Assembly: GCF_010728325.1 (NCBI RefSeq)
Contig: NZ_AP022570.1
Span: 4,588,001-4,652,000 of the forward strand
Direction: 5' to 3'
Origin: Mycolicibacterium poriferae
GTDB taxonomy: Bacteria > Actinomycetota > Actinomycetes > Mycobacteriales > Mycobacteriaceae
Length of the DNA stretch: 64,000 nucleotides
The notes under the pieces were generated by a model. It was not told where the DNA came from. It saw nothing but the letters and a program-made list of their open reading frames with translations, and ran no database searches. The translations under genes were made by a program, and so were the position numbers. How positions within the stretch are numbered: the stretch's first letter is position 1; each line of letters begins with the position of its first letter. Of the stretch, positions 19,288 through 28,361 are shown in pieces.

Positions 19288-19590
19288 TCAGCGATCCTGC
19301 TGCAAGGTTGCCCACAGCCCCGCTGCGTGCAGTTTGGACACGTCGGCCTCCATCGACTCCCTGGTACCCGCCGACACGACCGCCCTGCCCTCCTGGTGCA
19401 CCTGCATCATCAGTTTCGTCGCGTGCGGTTCGCTGTAGCCGAAGAGCTTCTGGAACACATAGGTCACGTACGTCATCAGGTTCACCGGGTCGTCCCAGAC
19501 GATCGTCACCCAGGGGACGTCCGCCGCGGCGTCCTCGACGACGTCCTCGTGCTCGCGCGTTCCCGGTCGTGCCTCCGCCGGCGTCACCAT
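19288..19590 (-). CDS. clpS: ATP-dependent Clp protease adaptor ClpS
   Basis: 100 residues from the ATG at 19590. The N-degron-binding fold is recognisable: [24 protein letters not shown] followed by [15 protein letters not shown]. It delivers N-end-rule substrates to ClpC/ClpP. A -10 TATTCT at 19598-19603 lies exactly 7 nt before the ATG, so the mRNA is probably leaderless and this is likely the promoter for the whole 11-gene run. The open frame to 19764 is extra sequence across pncB. Confidence 0.94.
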   Translation of the reverse strand: MVTPAEARPGTREHEDVVEDAAADVPWVTIVWDDPVNLMTYVTYVFQKLFGYSEPHATKLMMQVHQEGRAVVSAGTRESMEADVSKLHAAGLWATLQQDR

Positions 19591-19597
19591 GCCGTCG

Positions 19598-19648
19598 AGA
19601 ATACCGGGGACGTGGTGCTGGTTCGAAGTCGCGCCGACCCGATACGGT
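19598..19648. promoter_or_regulatory. Divergent leaderless promoters of clpS and pncB
   Basis: The minus-strand -10 TATTCT occupies 19598-19603, 7 nt before the clpS ATG. The plus-strand -10 TACGGT occupies 19643-19648, 6 nt before the pncB GTG. Both fit transcription starting at the start codon. The two elements are 39 bp apart, so RNA polymerases would compete. Confidence 0.65.
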
Positions 19649-19654
19649 TGGCCG

Positions 19655-21010
19655 GTGACTTCGTCGACGAGCGGGCCTGCCGGTTCGGTCCCCGGCCTGC
19701 CGGTCGCGCTGCTGACCGACAAGTACGAACTGACGATGCTGGCGGCGGCACTGCGCGACGGCACCGCCCACCGCCGCGCGACCTTCGAGGTGTTCGCCCG
19801 TCGCCTGCCCGCGGGCCGGCGTTACGGCGTGACCGCGGGTACCGCCCGCCTCCTGGAAGCGTTGCCGCACTTCAGGTTCGACGACGCCGCACTCGATCTG
19901 GTGTCGGGTTTCTGCGACGACGAGACGATGCGTTACCTGGCCGACTACCGGTTCACCGGCGACGTGGACGGTTATCCCGAGGGCGAGTTGTACTTCCCGG
20001 GCTCGCCGGTGCTGTCGGTGCACGGCAGCTTCGCCGAGTGCGTGGTTCTCGAGACGCTGGCGCTGTCGATGTTCAACTTCGACTCCGCGGTGGCGTCCGC
20101 CGCCGCGCGGATGGTCGGTGCGGCGGGTGGGCGCCCGCTGATCGAGATGGGCTCGCGGCGCGCTCACGAGCAGGCCGCGGTCGCCGCCGCGCGGGCCGCC
20201 TACCTCGCCGGTTTCACCGGGTCGTCGAACCTGGAGGCGCAGCGCCGGCACGGGGTGCCGGCGCTGGGCACCAGTGCGCACGCGTTCACCCTGCTGCACA
20301 CCGTGGAAGGTCAACAGCAGTCCGACTGGGAGCGCGCCGCGTTCCGCGCCCAGGTCGACGCGCTGGGTGTGGAAACCACGCTGCTGGTCGACACCTACGA
20401 CATCACCGCCGGCGTCGCCAACGCCGTCGCCGTGGCGGGCCCGCAGCTGGGCGCGGTCCGGATCGATTCCGGCGACCTGGGCATGCTCGCCGGCCAGGTC
20501 CGCGAGCAACTCGACGACCTGGGCGCCACCTCTACCCGCATCGTGGTCTCCGGTGACCTCGACGAATTCGCCATCGCCGCGCTGCGCGCCGAACCCGTCG
20601 ACATGTACGGCGTGGGCACGTCGGTGGTCACCGGTTCGGGCGCCCCGACGGCCGGAATGGTCTACAAGCTCGTCGAAGTCGACGGCATCCCTGTCGAGAA
20701 GCGCAGCAGCCACAAGGAATCCCACGGCGGACGCAAACACGCGACGCGGCTGGCCAAGGCGTCGGGCACGATCGTCGAAGAGGTGGTGCACCCCGTCGGG
20801 GACCCCCCGCAGACACCGGACGGGCTCACAGCCCGCGCGTTGACGGTGCCGCTGGTACGCAACGGCGAACCGGTGGCGGATCTGGGCCTTGAGGCGGCAC
20901 GCCGCCGCGTCGCGCAGGGGTTGCGCAGCCTGCCCTGGGACGGGTTGAAACTGTCCAAGGGCGACCCCGCCGTTCCCACCCGGATGATCTCGCCCGCCGC
21001 GCGCGGCTGA
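19655..21010 (+). CDS. pncB: Nicotinate phosphoribosyltransferase
   Basis: 451 residues from the GTG at 19655. Family motifs include [15 protein letters not shown] at the N-terminus, the EMGSRRAHE phosphoribosyl site, the VDTYDITAG segment, the DSGDLG loop and [11 protein letters not shown]. It converts nicotinate and PRPP to nicotinate mononucleotide for NAD salvage. Position next to clpS and dinG matches M. tuberculosis pncB1 (Rv1330c). Confidence 0.96.
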   Translation: MTSSTSGPAGSVPGLPVALLTDKYELTMLAAALRDGTAHRRATFEVFARRLPAGRRYGVTAGTARLLEALPHFRFDDAALDLVSGFCDDETMRYLADYRFTGDVDGYPEGELYFPGSPVLSVHGSFAECVVLETLALSMFNFDSAVASAAARMVGAAGGRPLIEMGSRRAHEQAAVAAARAAYLAGFTGSSNLEAQRRHGVPALGTSAHAFTLLHTVEGQQQSDWERAAFRAQVDALGVETTLLVDTYDITAGVANAVAVAGPQLGAVRIDSGDLGMLAGQVREQLDDLGATSTRIVVSGDLDEFAIAALRAEPVDMYGVGTSVVTGSGAPTAGMVYKLVEVDGIPVEKRSSHKESHGGRKHATRLAKASGTIVEEVVHPVGDPPQTPDGLTARALTVPLVRNGEPVADLGLEAARRRVAQGLRSLPWDGLKLSKGDPAVPTRMISPAARG

Positions 21011-21014
21011 CGCG

Positions 21015-23087
21015 ATGTCCGAGATCTCCGGGGTGTCTGAGTCGTCCGAGGTGTCTGCGGTGTCGGCCCCGTCCGAGCCGGCGGAGACCGAGATGACGGA
21101 CAAGCCCGAGACGAGCGAGATCCGCCGCCTGCTGGGCGCGGCCGTCGAGGGATTGGGGGGTGCGCGCCGCGACGGTCAGATCGCGATGGCCGAGGCGGTC
21201 GCTCAGGCGTTCGCCGACGGTGAGCATCTGGCCGTACAGGCAGGCACCGGCACCGGTAAGTCCCTGGCCTACCTGGTGCCCGCAATCGCGCAGGCGCTGG
21301 CCGACAATCGGCCGGTGGTGGTGTCGACCGCGACGATCGCCCTGCAGCGACAGCTGGTCGACCGCGACCTGCCCCGCCTGGCCGACTCGCTGACCGCTGC
21401 CCTGCCCCGCCGTCCCGACTTCGCGCTGCTGAAGGGGCGAGGGAACTACTTGTGTCTCAACAAGATCCACAACGGCACCAGTGGCGAGCCGGAGGAGCGG
21501 CCACAGGAGGAGCTGTTCTCCCCGACCGCGGTCAGTGCGCTGGGTCGCGATGTGGCCCGATTGACCGAGTGGTCGTCGTCGACGTCGACCGGTGACCGCG
21601 ACGAGTTGTCCCCCGGCGTCCCCGACCGGTCGTGGGCCCAGGTCAGCGTGTCGGCACGGGAATGCATCGGGGTGTCCCGGTGTCCGTTCGGCACCGACTG
21701 TTTCGCCGAGCGGGCCCGTGAGCGCGCCGGCCGCGCCGATGTCGTCGTCACCAACCACGCCCTGCTGGCCATCGACGCCATGGGCGACGCCAACGTGCTG
21801 CCCGAGCACGACCTGCTGATCGTCGACGAGGCGCATGAGCTGACCAATCGGGTGACCAGCGTCGCGACCGCCGAGTTGTCCGCCACGTCGATGGGTGTCG
21901 CACAGCGGCGCGCGGCGCGGGTGGTGCCCGCCGAACTGGCGCAACGTCTCGACGCCGCCGCGGCGACACTGGCCTCGGCGATCTTCGAGACTCAGCCCGG
22001 ACGTATCGACGTCCTCGACGACGAGCTCGCCACCCACGTGACCGCCGTGCGGGACGCGGCGAGCGCGGCGCGCACCGCCATCGACACCGCGTCGTCGGAT
22101 CCGAAGTCGGCGTCCGCCCGCGCCGAGGCGGTCACGGCGCTGCTCGACGTCGGCGACACCGCCGCGCGGATCCTGGATTCGTTCGTACCCTCGATACCCG
22201 ACCGCACCGATGTGGTGTGGCTCGAACGCATCGAGGACACCCGCACGGGGACCCGGGTGTTGCTGCGGGTCGCGCCGCTGTCGGTGGCGGGGTTGCTGCG
22301 CCACCGGCTGTTCGACCACACCACCACAGTGTTGACGTCGGCGACCCTGACCATCGGCGGCAGCTTCGACGCGATGGCCCGCGACTGGGGCCTGGCGGGT
22401 TCCGACGACACGGCAGCGGCGTGGCGGGGCCTGGATGTCGGATCGCCGTTCGACCACGCCCGCTCCGGCATCCTCTACGTGGCCGCGCATCTGCCTCCCC
22501 CCGGCCGGGACAGCACCGGCACAGCAGAGCAGCTCGACGAAATCGCCGGGCTGATCACGGCCGCCGGCGGACGGACGCTGGGGCTGTTCTCCTCCATGCG
22601 CGCGGCCAAGGCCACCGCCGAGGTCATGCGGGAACGGCTCGACACGCCGGTGCTGTGCCAAGGCGACGACAGCACCTCGGCACTGGTGGCCCGCTTCGCC
22701 GCCGACGAGCCGACCTCGTTGTTCGGCACCCTGTCACTGTGGCAGGGCGTGGATGTGCCCGGGCCGTCTCTGTCGCTCGTGCTCATCGACCGGATCCCGT
22801 TCCCGCGCCCCGACGACCCGCTGTTGACCGCCCGCCAGCGGGCCGTGGCGGCCCGGGGCGGCAACGGTTTCATGTCCGTCGCGGCCACCCACGCCGCCCT
22901 GCTCCTGGCTCAGGGGGCCGGCCGACTGCTGCGGCGCGTCGACGATCGCGGCGTGGTGGCCGTCCTGGACTCCCGGATGGCCACCGCGCGCTACGCCGGA
23001 TTCCTGCGCGCCTCGCTGCCGCCGTACTGGGCGACCACCGACGGCGCAGCGGTGCGGGCGGCGTTGCAGCGCCTGCGCGCGGACTGA
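21015..23087 (+). CDS. dinG: ATP-dependent DNA helicase DinG/Rad3-XPD type
   Basis: 690 residues if translated from 21015. Walker A is AGTGTGKS at 76-83, the DEAH box is VDEAHEL, and helicase domain 2 ends with QGAGRLLRR. Four cysteines (YLCLNK, ARECIG, SRCPFG, TDCFAE) match ligands of the XPD-type Fe-S cluster. The first 26 codons are Ser/Glu-rich, built on repeated TCCGAG/GTGTCTG words; the ATG at 21093 is preceded by GGAGA and may be the true start. It unwinds 5'-3' and helps with R-loops, D-loops or replication conflicts. It is 4 bp after pncB (compare Rv1329c). Confidence 0.93.
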   Translation: MSEISGVSESSEVSAVSAPSEPAETEMTDKPETSEIRRLLGAAVEGLGGARRDGQIAMAEAVAQAFADGEHLAVQAGTGTGKSLAYLVPAIAQALADNRPVVVSTATIALQRQLVDRDLPRLADSLTAALPRRPDFALLKGRGNYLCLNKIHNGTSGEPEERPQEELFSPTAVSALGRDVARLTEWSSSTSTGDRDELSPGVPDRSWAQVSVSARECIGVSRCPFGTDCFAERARERAGRADVVVTNHALLAIDAMGDANVLPEHDLLIVDEAHELTNRVTSVATAELSATSMGVAQRRAARVVPAELAQRLDAAAATLASAIFETQPGRIDVLDDELATHVTAVRDAASAARTAIDTASSDPKSASARAEAVTALLDVGDTAARILDSFVPSIPDRTDVVWLERIEDTRTGTRVLLRVAPLSVAGLLRHRLFDHTTTVLTSATLTIGGSFDAMARDWGLAGSDDTAAAWRGLDVGSPFDHARSGILYVAAHLPPPGRDSTGTAEQLDEIAGLITAAGGRTLGLFSSMRAAKATAEVMRERLDTPVLCQGDDSTSALVARFAADEPTSLFGTLSLWQGVDVPGPSLSLVLIDRIPFPRPDDPLLTARQRAVAARGGNGFMSVAATHAALLLAQGAGRLLRRVDDRGVVAVLDSRMATARYAGFLRASLPPYWATTDGAAVRAALQRLRAD

Positions 23088-23128
23088 ACCGGATCGTCTC
23101 GACCGCGCCGGTGGGCCGTGCTTCGAAC

Positions 23129-23134
23129 TAATCT
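23129..23134 (+). promoter_or_regulatory. -10 element of the metallopeptidase gene
   Basis: TAATCT is the best -10 match in the 101-bp gap after dinG. It would give a leader of about 48 nt including the AAGGGAG ribosome site. Confidence 0.45.
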
Positions 23135-23188
23135 GGCATCGGGTCCGTTGCGGTAGGTCAGTCCCGCGACGCCGCCGAAGGGAGTGCC

Positions 23189-24634
23189 ATGGGTCGACGA
23201 CGGCTGGTGGGCGCGACGGTCGCCGCCTGCTCGGTGCTGCTCGGCACCGCCTGCTCGACCGCGGTGCAAGGGGAGGCGGTGTCGGTGTTCCACGACCCGT
23301 TCAACGTGGCCGGGATGCCGGCGACCGACGGTCCCAGCGGCGTTCGCCCCGGCGCGCCGGGCCCCGACCGCGAGATCGAGGGGTCCGACGGCGGCAGCAT
23401 CGACGAACTGGCCGGCGGTGCGATCAGCGACATCGAAGAGTACTGGCAGACCGCCTATCCGGCGACCTTCGGCGACGAGTTCTCCCCCGCCAGCGCCCTG
23501 ATCTCCTGGGACGCCAACGGTTTCGACGGAGTGTTCTGCGAAGAGGACACCTACGGACTGGTCAACGCCGGCTTCTGTTATCTGGACCGGTCGATCGGCT
23601 GGGACCGCGGCGAGCTGTTGCCGACGCTCGAGCGGGCGCACGGAGACATGGGTGTGGTCATGGTGCTGGCGCACGAATACGGGCACGCGGTGGCCCGGCA
23701 GTCCGGCATGGCCGACGAGGACACCCCCACACTGCTGTCCGAGCAGCAGGCGGACTGCCTGTCCGGGGCGTACATGCGCTGGGTCGCCGAGGACAGCTCG
23801 CCGCGGTTCACCCTCAACACCGGCGAGGGCCTGAACAACGTGCTGGCCGGCGTCATCTCGTTCCGCGACCCCGTGCTGACCGAGGGCGATCCCGATGTCG
23901 GCTACGACGAGCACGGCTCGGCGTTCGAGCGCGTGTCGGCGTTCCAATTCGGCTTCACCGACGGCCCGAACGCGTGTGCCGCCATCGACATGCGGGAGAT
24001 CGGCCAGCGCAGGGGGGATCTGCCCGTGCTGCTGCCCAAGGACCAGACGGGGGAACTGCCGGTCACCGAGGACTCGGTGTTCTCCATCGTCGAGGCGATG
24101 GACATCCTGTTCGCACCCGCCGACCCCCCGGCGCTCAGCTTCGATGCGGCCGAGGCCGACTCCTGCGCCGATGCCCGGCCCAGCCCGCCGGCGTCCTACT
24201 GTCCGGCGACCAACACCCTCGTCGTCGACCTACCCGCCCTGCAAGACCTCGGCGCTCAAGCTGATTCGACGGACGCCGCGACGCTGGCCATCGGCGACAA
24301 CACCGCCTACTCGGTGCTGATGTCGCGGTACATGATGGCCCTGCAGCATCAACGCGGCGCTGTCGCGCTCGACGACGCCAGCGCCGCGCTGCGCACGGCG
24401 TGTCTGACCGGGGTGGCGACGGTGAAGATGTCGAAGGAGGTCACGACCCCGGATGGCAACACGGTGGCGTTGACCGCGGGCGATATCGACGAGGCGGTGT
24501 CGGGCATTCTGACCAACGGCCTGGCGGCCGGCGACGTCAACGGCGAAACCGTGCCGTCCGGCTTCTCCCGGATCGACGCGTTCCGGCTCGGCGTGCTCAG
24601 CGACACCGACAGATGCTTCCAGCGGTTCCCCTAA
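23189..24634 (+). CDS. Neutral zinc metallopeptidase lipoprotein (LpqM-like)
   Basis: 481 residues. A type II signal peptide ends in LLGTAC with lipidated Cys22. The gluzincin motif HEYGH gives zinc ligands His162 and His166 and catalytic Glu163; the SEQQADC block at 184-190 probably supplies the third ligand. It should act on the outer face of the membrane. AAGGGAG upstream supports the ATG. LpqM of M. tuberculosis belongs to this family, and its M. smegmatis homologue was implicated in conjugation, but I cannot show orthology, so no symbol is given. Its TAA overlaps the convergent propeller gene stop. Confidence 0.82.
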   Translation: MGRRRLVGATVAACSVLLGTACSTAVQGEAVSVFHDPFNVAGMPATDGPSGVRPGAPGPDREIEGSDGGSIDELAGGAISDIEEYWQTAYPATFGDEFSPASALISWDANGFDGVFCEEDTYGLVNAGFCYLDRSIGWDRGELLPTLERAHGDMGVVMVLAHEYGHAVARQSGMADEDTPTLLSEQQADCLSGAYMRWVAEDSSPRFTLNTGEGLNNVLAGVISFRDPVLTEGDPDVGYDEHGSAFERVSAFQFGFTDGPNACAAIDMREIGQRRGDLPVLLPKDQTGELPVTEDSVFSIVEAMDILFAPADPPALSFDAAEADSCADARPSPPASYCPATNTLVVDLPALQDLGAQADSTDAATLAIGDNTAYSVLMSRYMMALQHQRGAVALDDASAALRTACLTGVATVKMSKEVTTPDGNTVALTAGDIDEAVSGILTNGLAAGDVNGETVPSGFSRIDAFRLGVLSDTDRCFQRFP

Positions 24635-25476
24635 ACCGGTAGCCGCAGAACGTAACCCGCCTCCAGCGCCACCCACAGCGCGCCGTCGGCGGCGACGGCC
24701 ATGCCGTGCGGCTCACTGCCCGCCGGCAGGTCGATGGTCACGACCTCGCCGTCGGCGCTGACCCGGGCGATCTGGTCGGCGCCCCACAGGCTCACCCACA
24801 CACCGCCGACCGGGTCGGGTACCACGGCGTGCGGTTTGCCGGGCATGTCGAGTTCCTGGATGGCATCGTCGACCGGGATGCGGCCGATGCGCTCGGCCGC
24901 GATCGCGGTGAACCACACGCAGTCGTCGTGGGTGGCGCAGATCCCCACCGGCCCGGCCCTCGGCGTCGGCACCTCCCGCGTCGTCAACCGCCCGTCGAGA
25001 TCGAGCCGGCCGATCGCGCCGGCCTGGTTCAACGTGAACCACAGCGCCCCGTCCGGGCCCGCGGTGATCATCGACGGCAGACCGCCGACGGGCCACTCCT
25101 GCACTGTGCCGTCGTCGTCCAGTCGGCCCACCACCCCGGTGCCGGTCGCGGTGTACCACAGTGCGCCGTCCGGTCCGACGGTGAGACCGAACGGCGCACT
25201 CCCGGTGCTCAATTCGACCGCCGACTGGTCACCGTCGACCGTGATGCGGCCGATGCGGTCGTCGCCGGCACGGGTGAACCACAGCGCTCCGTCGCGCGCG
25301 GCCGTGATCAGTGACGGTCGGCTGTCCGGGGCCACCGCGAATGTGCTCAGCGCACCGCTGTTCGTCACCCGCGCCACGGCCCCGCCGTGGACGAGCGTCA
25401 CCCACATCGCTCCGTCGGGACCGGCCGCCACCGCATACGGGCCGCCGTCGACGGGAACCTCGAGCAGCGCCGTCAC
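24631..25476 (-). CDS. Streptogramin-lyase-like seven-bladed beta-propeller (Vgb family)
   Basis: 281 residues made of repeated blades with GPDGALWFT-like turns (at least six readable copies). The three catalytic residues known for virginiamycin B lyase are matched in spacing: His216 (GKPHAVV), Glu255 and His257 (SEPHGM), compared with His228, Glu268 and His270 of the staphylococcal enzyme. A type B streptogramin lyase activity is therefore possible. The GTG start overlaps the glgP stop (GTGA), so it is co-translated with glycogen phosphorylase, an odd context for a resistance gene. No signal peptide is seen. A different, glucan-linked role is equally possible. Confidence 0.82.
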   Translation of the reverse strand: MTALLEVPVDGGPYAVAAGPDGAMWVTLVHGGAVARVTNSGALSTFAVAPDSRPSLITAARDGALWFTRAGDDRIGRITVDGDQSAVELSTGSAPFGLTVGPDGALWYTATGTGVVGRLDDDGTVQEWPVGGLPSMITAGPDGALWFTLNQAGAIGRLDLDGRLTTREVPTPRAGPVGICATHDDCVWFTAIAAERIGRIPVDDAIQELDMPGKPHAVVPDPVGGVWVSLWGADQIARVSADGEVVTIDLPAGSEPHGMAVAADGALWVALEAGYVLRLPV

Positions 25477-28112
25477 GCCAGCGTGACCAGGCCCAGCTCC
25501 GCCTCACCCGCGAGCAGGCGATGATGGGGCAGCACGCGCACGGTGTAGCCCACCGGCCCGGTGATCGGCAGCGACATCGTGGCGGTGAACACGTCGGCGC
25601 CGTGATCGGTTCGCCCGGTGTGGGTCATCGGCACAGTGACAGGCTCCAGCAGCGTGGCGCCGGCATCCACCCGGCCGATCAGCGCCTGCACCGCCACATC
25701 GGTGACCCGCAGCCCGTCGAGTCGCACGAGCGCGGTCAACGTCAGCTCCGAGCCCAGCAGCGGCGTGTCCGGCAACCCGGAACTGTCCACATCCTCGATC
25801 GAGATCCGCGGCCACGACCGCTCCACACGGTGCCGGTAGGCGGCGAGTTCCCGTGCGGCACCGAACGGCTCGGCGAAGTCACCGGCACCCGCCGACACCG
25901 GCTCGATGGTCTGCCGCAGCGACCGTGCCGCCGGGAAGTAGTACTTCTCGGCGTACTCCTGGACCATGCGTGAGGCCAGCACCTTGGGCCCCAGCTCCTG
26001 GAGGGTGTGGCGCACCATCTCGACCCACCGCCTCGGAACGCCGTGTCCGTCCCGGTCGTAGAACTTCGGCACCACCGCCTGCTCCAGCAGGTCGTAGAGC
26101 GCCGCCGCCTCCAGGTCGTCGCGGCGGCCGTCATCGGCCAGACCTGCGGCGGTGGGGATCTCCCAGCCGTTCTCCCCGTCGAACCACTCGTCCCACCAGC
26201 CGTCGCGGATCGACAGATTCAGCCCGCCGTTGAGGGCGCTCTTCATCCCCGACGTGCCGCAGGCCTCCAGCGGCCGCAGCGGGTTGTTCAACCACACATC
26301 GCAGCCGTGGTAGAGCGTGCGGGCCATCGACATGTCGTAATCGGGCAGGAACGCGAAACGGTGCCGCACGTCGTGGCGGTCGGCGAAGCGCACGATCTGC
26401 TGGATCAGCGCCTTGCCGCCGTCGTCGGCCGGGTGGGCCTTGCCGGCGACTATCAACTGCAGGGGCCGCTCGTCGTCGAGGAGCAGCCGGGCCAACCGGT
26501 CGGGGTCGCGCAGCATCAGGGTGAGCCGTTTGTAGGTGGGCACCCGCCGCGCGAACCCGATGGTCAGTGCGTTGGGGTCGAACGCGGTGGCGATCCACCC
26601 GAGCTCTGCCTCGGCCGCGCCGCGCTCCAACCACGACCGGCGCAGCCGCCGCCGGACGTCGTCGACGAGCGCCTCGCGCAACTGGCCGCGGATCCACCAC
26701 AGATGGCCGGGGTCGACCTTCTGCAGACGCTCCCAGACGTGCGGTTCCCGCAACTGGGCCAGGTCGTCGCCGCCGAGCAACTCCCTACCGAGTTCCAGCC
26801 ACTGCGGCGCGGCCCAGGTCGGTCCGTGCACCCCGTTGGTGATCGAACCGATCGGGACCTCGGCCGCGTCGAAGCCCGGCCAGAGCTCGCTGAACATCTC
26901 CCGGCTGACCCGTCCGTGCAGCAACGAGACGCCGTTGGCGCGCTGGGCCAGCCGCAGCCCCATGTGGGCCATGTTGAATTTCGCCGGGTCGTCCTCGGCG
27001 CCGAACGACAGCACCCGGTCCACCGGGACGCCGGGCAGCAGCCGCGAGCCATGGCCGTCCGGCCCCGCGCCGAAATAGCGTTCCACCAGATCCAGCGGGA
27101 ACCGGTCGATACCGGCGGGCACCGGGGTGTGGGTGGTGAACACCGTCGATGAGCGGACGACGGCCAGCGCCGTGTCGAAGTCGAGCCCGGCCTCGATCAG
27201 TTCGCGGATCCGCTCGACACCCAGGAAGCCGGCATGGCCTTCGTTCATGTGGAAGACCTCGGGTCCGGGCAGGCCCCGCAGTTCGGTGAACGCGCGGATC
27301 GCGCGGACGCCGCCGATACCGGCCAGGATCTCCTGCCGGATGCGGTGCTCCTGATCGCCGCCGTACAGCCGGTCGGTGACGGTGCGCACATCGTGGTCGT
27401 TCTCCGGGATGTCGGAGTCGAGCAGCAGCAACGGGATCCGACCCACCTGGGCGATCCAGATCCGCGCCGAGAGCGTCACGTCGTCGGGCAACGTGAGCTC
27501 GATCAGGACCGCTTCTCCGTCGGTACCGGTGAGCAGACGCAGCGGCAACCCCTGCGGATCCAGCGAGGGATAGTTCTCGTGCTGCCATCCGTCGGCGGTC
27601 AGCGACTGCCGGAAGTACCCCGAGCGGTAGTAGAGGCCGACCGCGATCAGCGGCAGACCGAGATCGGAGGCCGACTTCAGATGGTCGCCGGCGAGGATGC
27701 CCAGCCCCCCGGAGTAGTTGGGCAACACCTCGGCGACGCCGAATTCCATCGAGAAGTAGGCGATGCCGTGCGGCAACGCCACTGCCGGCGCATCCCCGTC
27801 GCTGACCTCCGCGGCGCGCTGCTGATACCACAGCGGACGGGTGAGATAGTCCTCGAGATCCGCGGCCAGCGTCTCGACTCGCTGGACGAACGACGGGTCG
27901 GCGGCCAGCTGCTCGAGGCGTTCGGGACCGACGTGGCCGAGCATCGCCACCGGGTCGCCGCCGGTGTCCTGCCAGAGCTCTTCGTCGATGGACTGGAACA
28001 GATCCTGCGTCGGCTTGTCCCAGGACCAGCGCAGATTCGTCGACAACCGCTCGAGCGGGGCCAGCCGTTCGGGCAGATGAGCGCGGACGGTGAACCGGCG
28101 AAGGGCTTTCAC
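25473..28112 (-). CDS. glgP: Alpha-1,4-glucan phosphorylase
   Basis: 879 residues from the GTG at 28112, chosen because family proteins begin KALRRFTVRAHLPERL; the frame continues open to 28394. Motifs include IAYFSMEFGV near residue 120 (written here in part), the HMNEGHAGFLG region, and the PLP-lysine segment GTSGMKSALNGG. It releases glucose-1-phosphate from alpha-glucans; in mycobacteria that can feed the Rv3032/GlgM glucan pathway. A -10 TAAGGT lies 7 nt upstream. It is divergent from glgE-glgB, and its 3' end is coupled to the Vgb-like gene. Confidence 0.95.
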   Translation of the reverse strand: MKALRRFTVRAHLPERLAPLERLSTNLRWSWDKPTQDLFQSIDEELWQDTGGDPVAMLGHVGPERLEQLAADPSFVQRVETLAADLEDYLTRPLWYQQRAAEVSDGDAPAVALPHGIAYFSMEFGVAEVLPNYSGGLGILAGDHLKSASDLGLPLIAVGLYYRSGYFRQSLTADGWQHENYPSLDPQGLPLRLLTGTDGEAVLIELTLPDDVTLSARIWIAQVGRIPLLLLDSDIPENDHDVRTVTDRLYGGDQEHRIRQEILAGIGGVRAIRAFTELRGLPGPEVFHMNEGHAGFLGVERIRELIEAGLDFDTALAVVRSSTVFTTHTPVPAGIDRFPLDLVERYFGAGPDGHGSRLLPGVPVDRVLSFGAEDDPAKFNMAHMGLRLAQRANGVSLLHGRVSREMFSELWPGFDAAEVPIGSITNGVHGPTWAAPQWLELGRELLGGDDLAQLREPHVWERLQKVDPGHLWWIRGQLREALVDDVRRRLRRSWLERGAAEAELGWIATAFDPNALTIGFARRVPTYKRLTLMLRDPDRLARLLLDDERPLQLIVAGKAHPADDGGKALIQQIVRFADRHDVRHRFAFLPDYDMSMARTLYHGCDVWLNNPLRPLEACGTSGMKSALNGGLNLSIRDGWWDEWFDGENGWEIPTAAGLADDGRRDDLEAAALYDLLEQAVVPKFYDRDGHGVPRRWVEMVRHTLQELGPKVLASRMVQEYAEKYYFPAARSLRQTIEPVSAGAGDFAEPFGAARELAAYRHRVERSWPRISIEDVDSSGLPDTPLLGSELTLTALVRLDGLRVTDVAVQALIGRVDAGATLLEPVTVPMTHTGRTDHGADVFTATMSLPITGPVGYTVRVLPHHRLLAGEAELGLVTLA

Positions 28113-28119
28113 GCGTGTC

Positions 28120-28125
28120 ACCTTA
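28120..28125 (-). promoter_or_regulatory. Leaderless -10 element of glgP
   Basis: TAAGGT on the minus strand ends 7 nt before the GTG at 28112, the spacing expected for a leaderless transcript. Confidence 0.6.
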
Positions 28126-28259
28126 CTGGCGACCGGCAAACCCGCCATGCGTCCCGCGGCCGCCGCCGATCGGGTCATCGGCAGCTCCCGCTTCGCCCTC
28201 CGCGTGATTGAGCTGCGCACTACGGTGGGTATAGGCGCGAGAGGGCTGTTGAGGGATCT

Positions 28260-28361
28260 GTGAACGAACCGGTCGACGACGAACCGGACGACGACGACAC
28301 GCCGCGCAGGGTTGCGCTGGTTGTGCGCCACGGCAGGAACTGGGAGGAAACGGATCAGTGA
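28260..28361 (+). CDS. 33-residue small ORF translationally coupled to glgE
   Basis: A GTG preceded by GAGGGA opens a 34-codon frame whose TGA overlaps the glgE GTG as GTGA. The first half is strongly acidic (four Asp in a row at residues 10-13, with DDEP pairs); the second half has [10 protein letters not shown]. Coupling to glgE suggests a leader or small regulatory peptide, or simply a route to load ribosomes on glgE. I know no family for it. It occupies most of the gap between the glgP and glgE starts. Confidence 0.5.
   Translation: MNEPVDDEPDDDDTPRRVALVVRHGRNWEETDQ

Noticed and set aside
19199..21103. 634-codon minus-strand frame opposite pncB
   Set aside because: Antisense shadow of the phosphoribosyltransferase with no domain or plausible start.
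24631..25476. Vgb-like gene as a recently acquired resistance cassette
   Set aside because: No mobile element, normal composition and a coupled start with glgP argue for a resident gene.
26007..28211. Long plus-strand frames across glgP
   Set aside because: No recognisable domain, Arg/Pro/Gln-rich composition, and antisense to a full-length phosphorylase.
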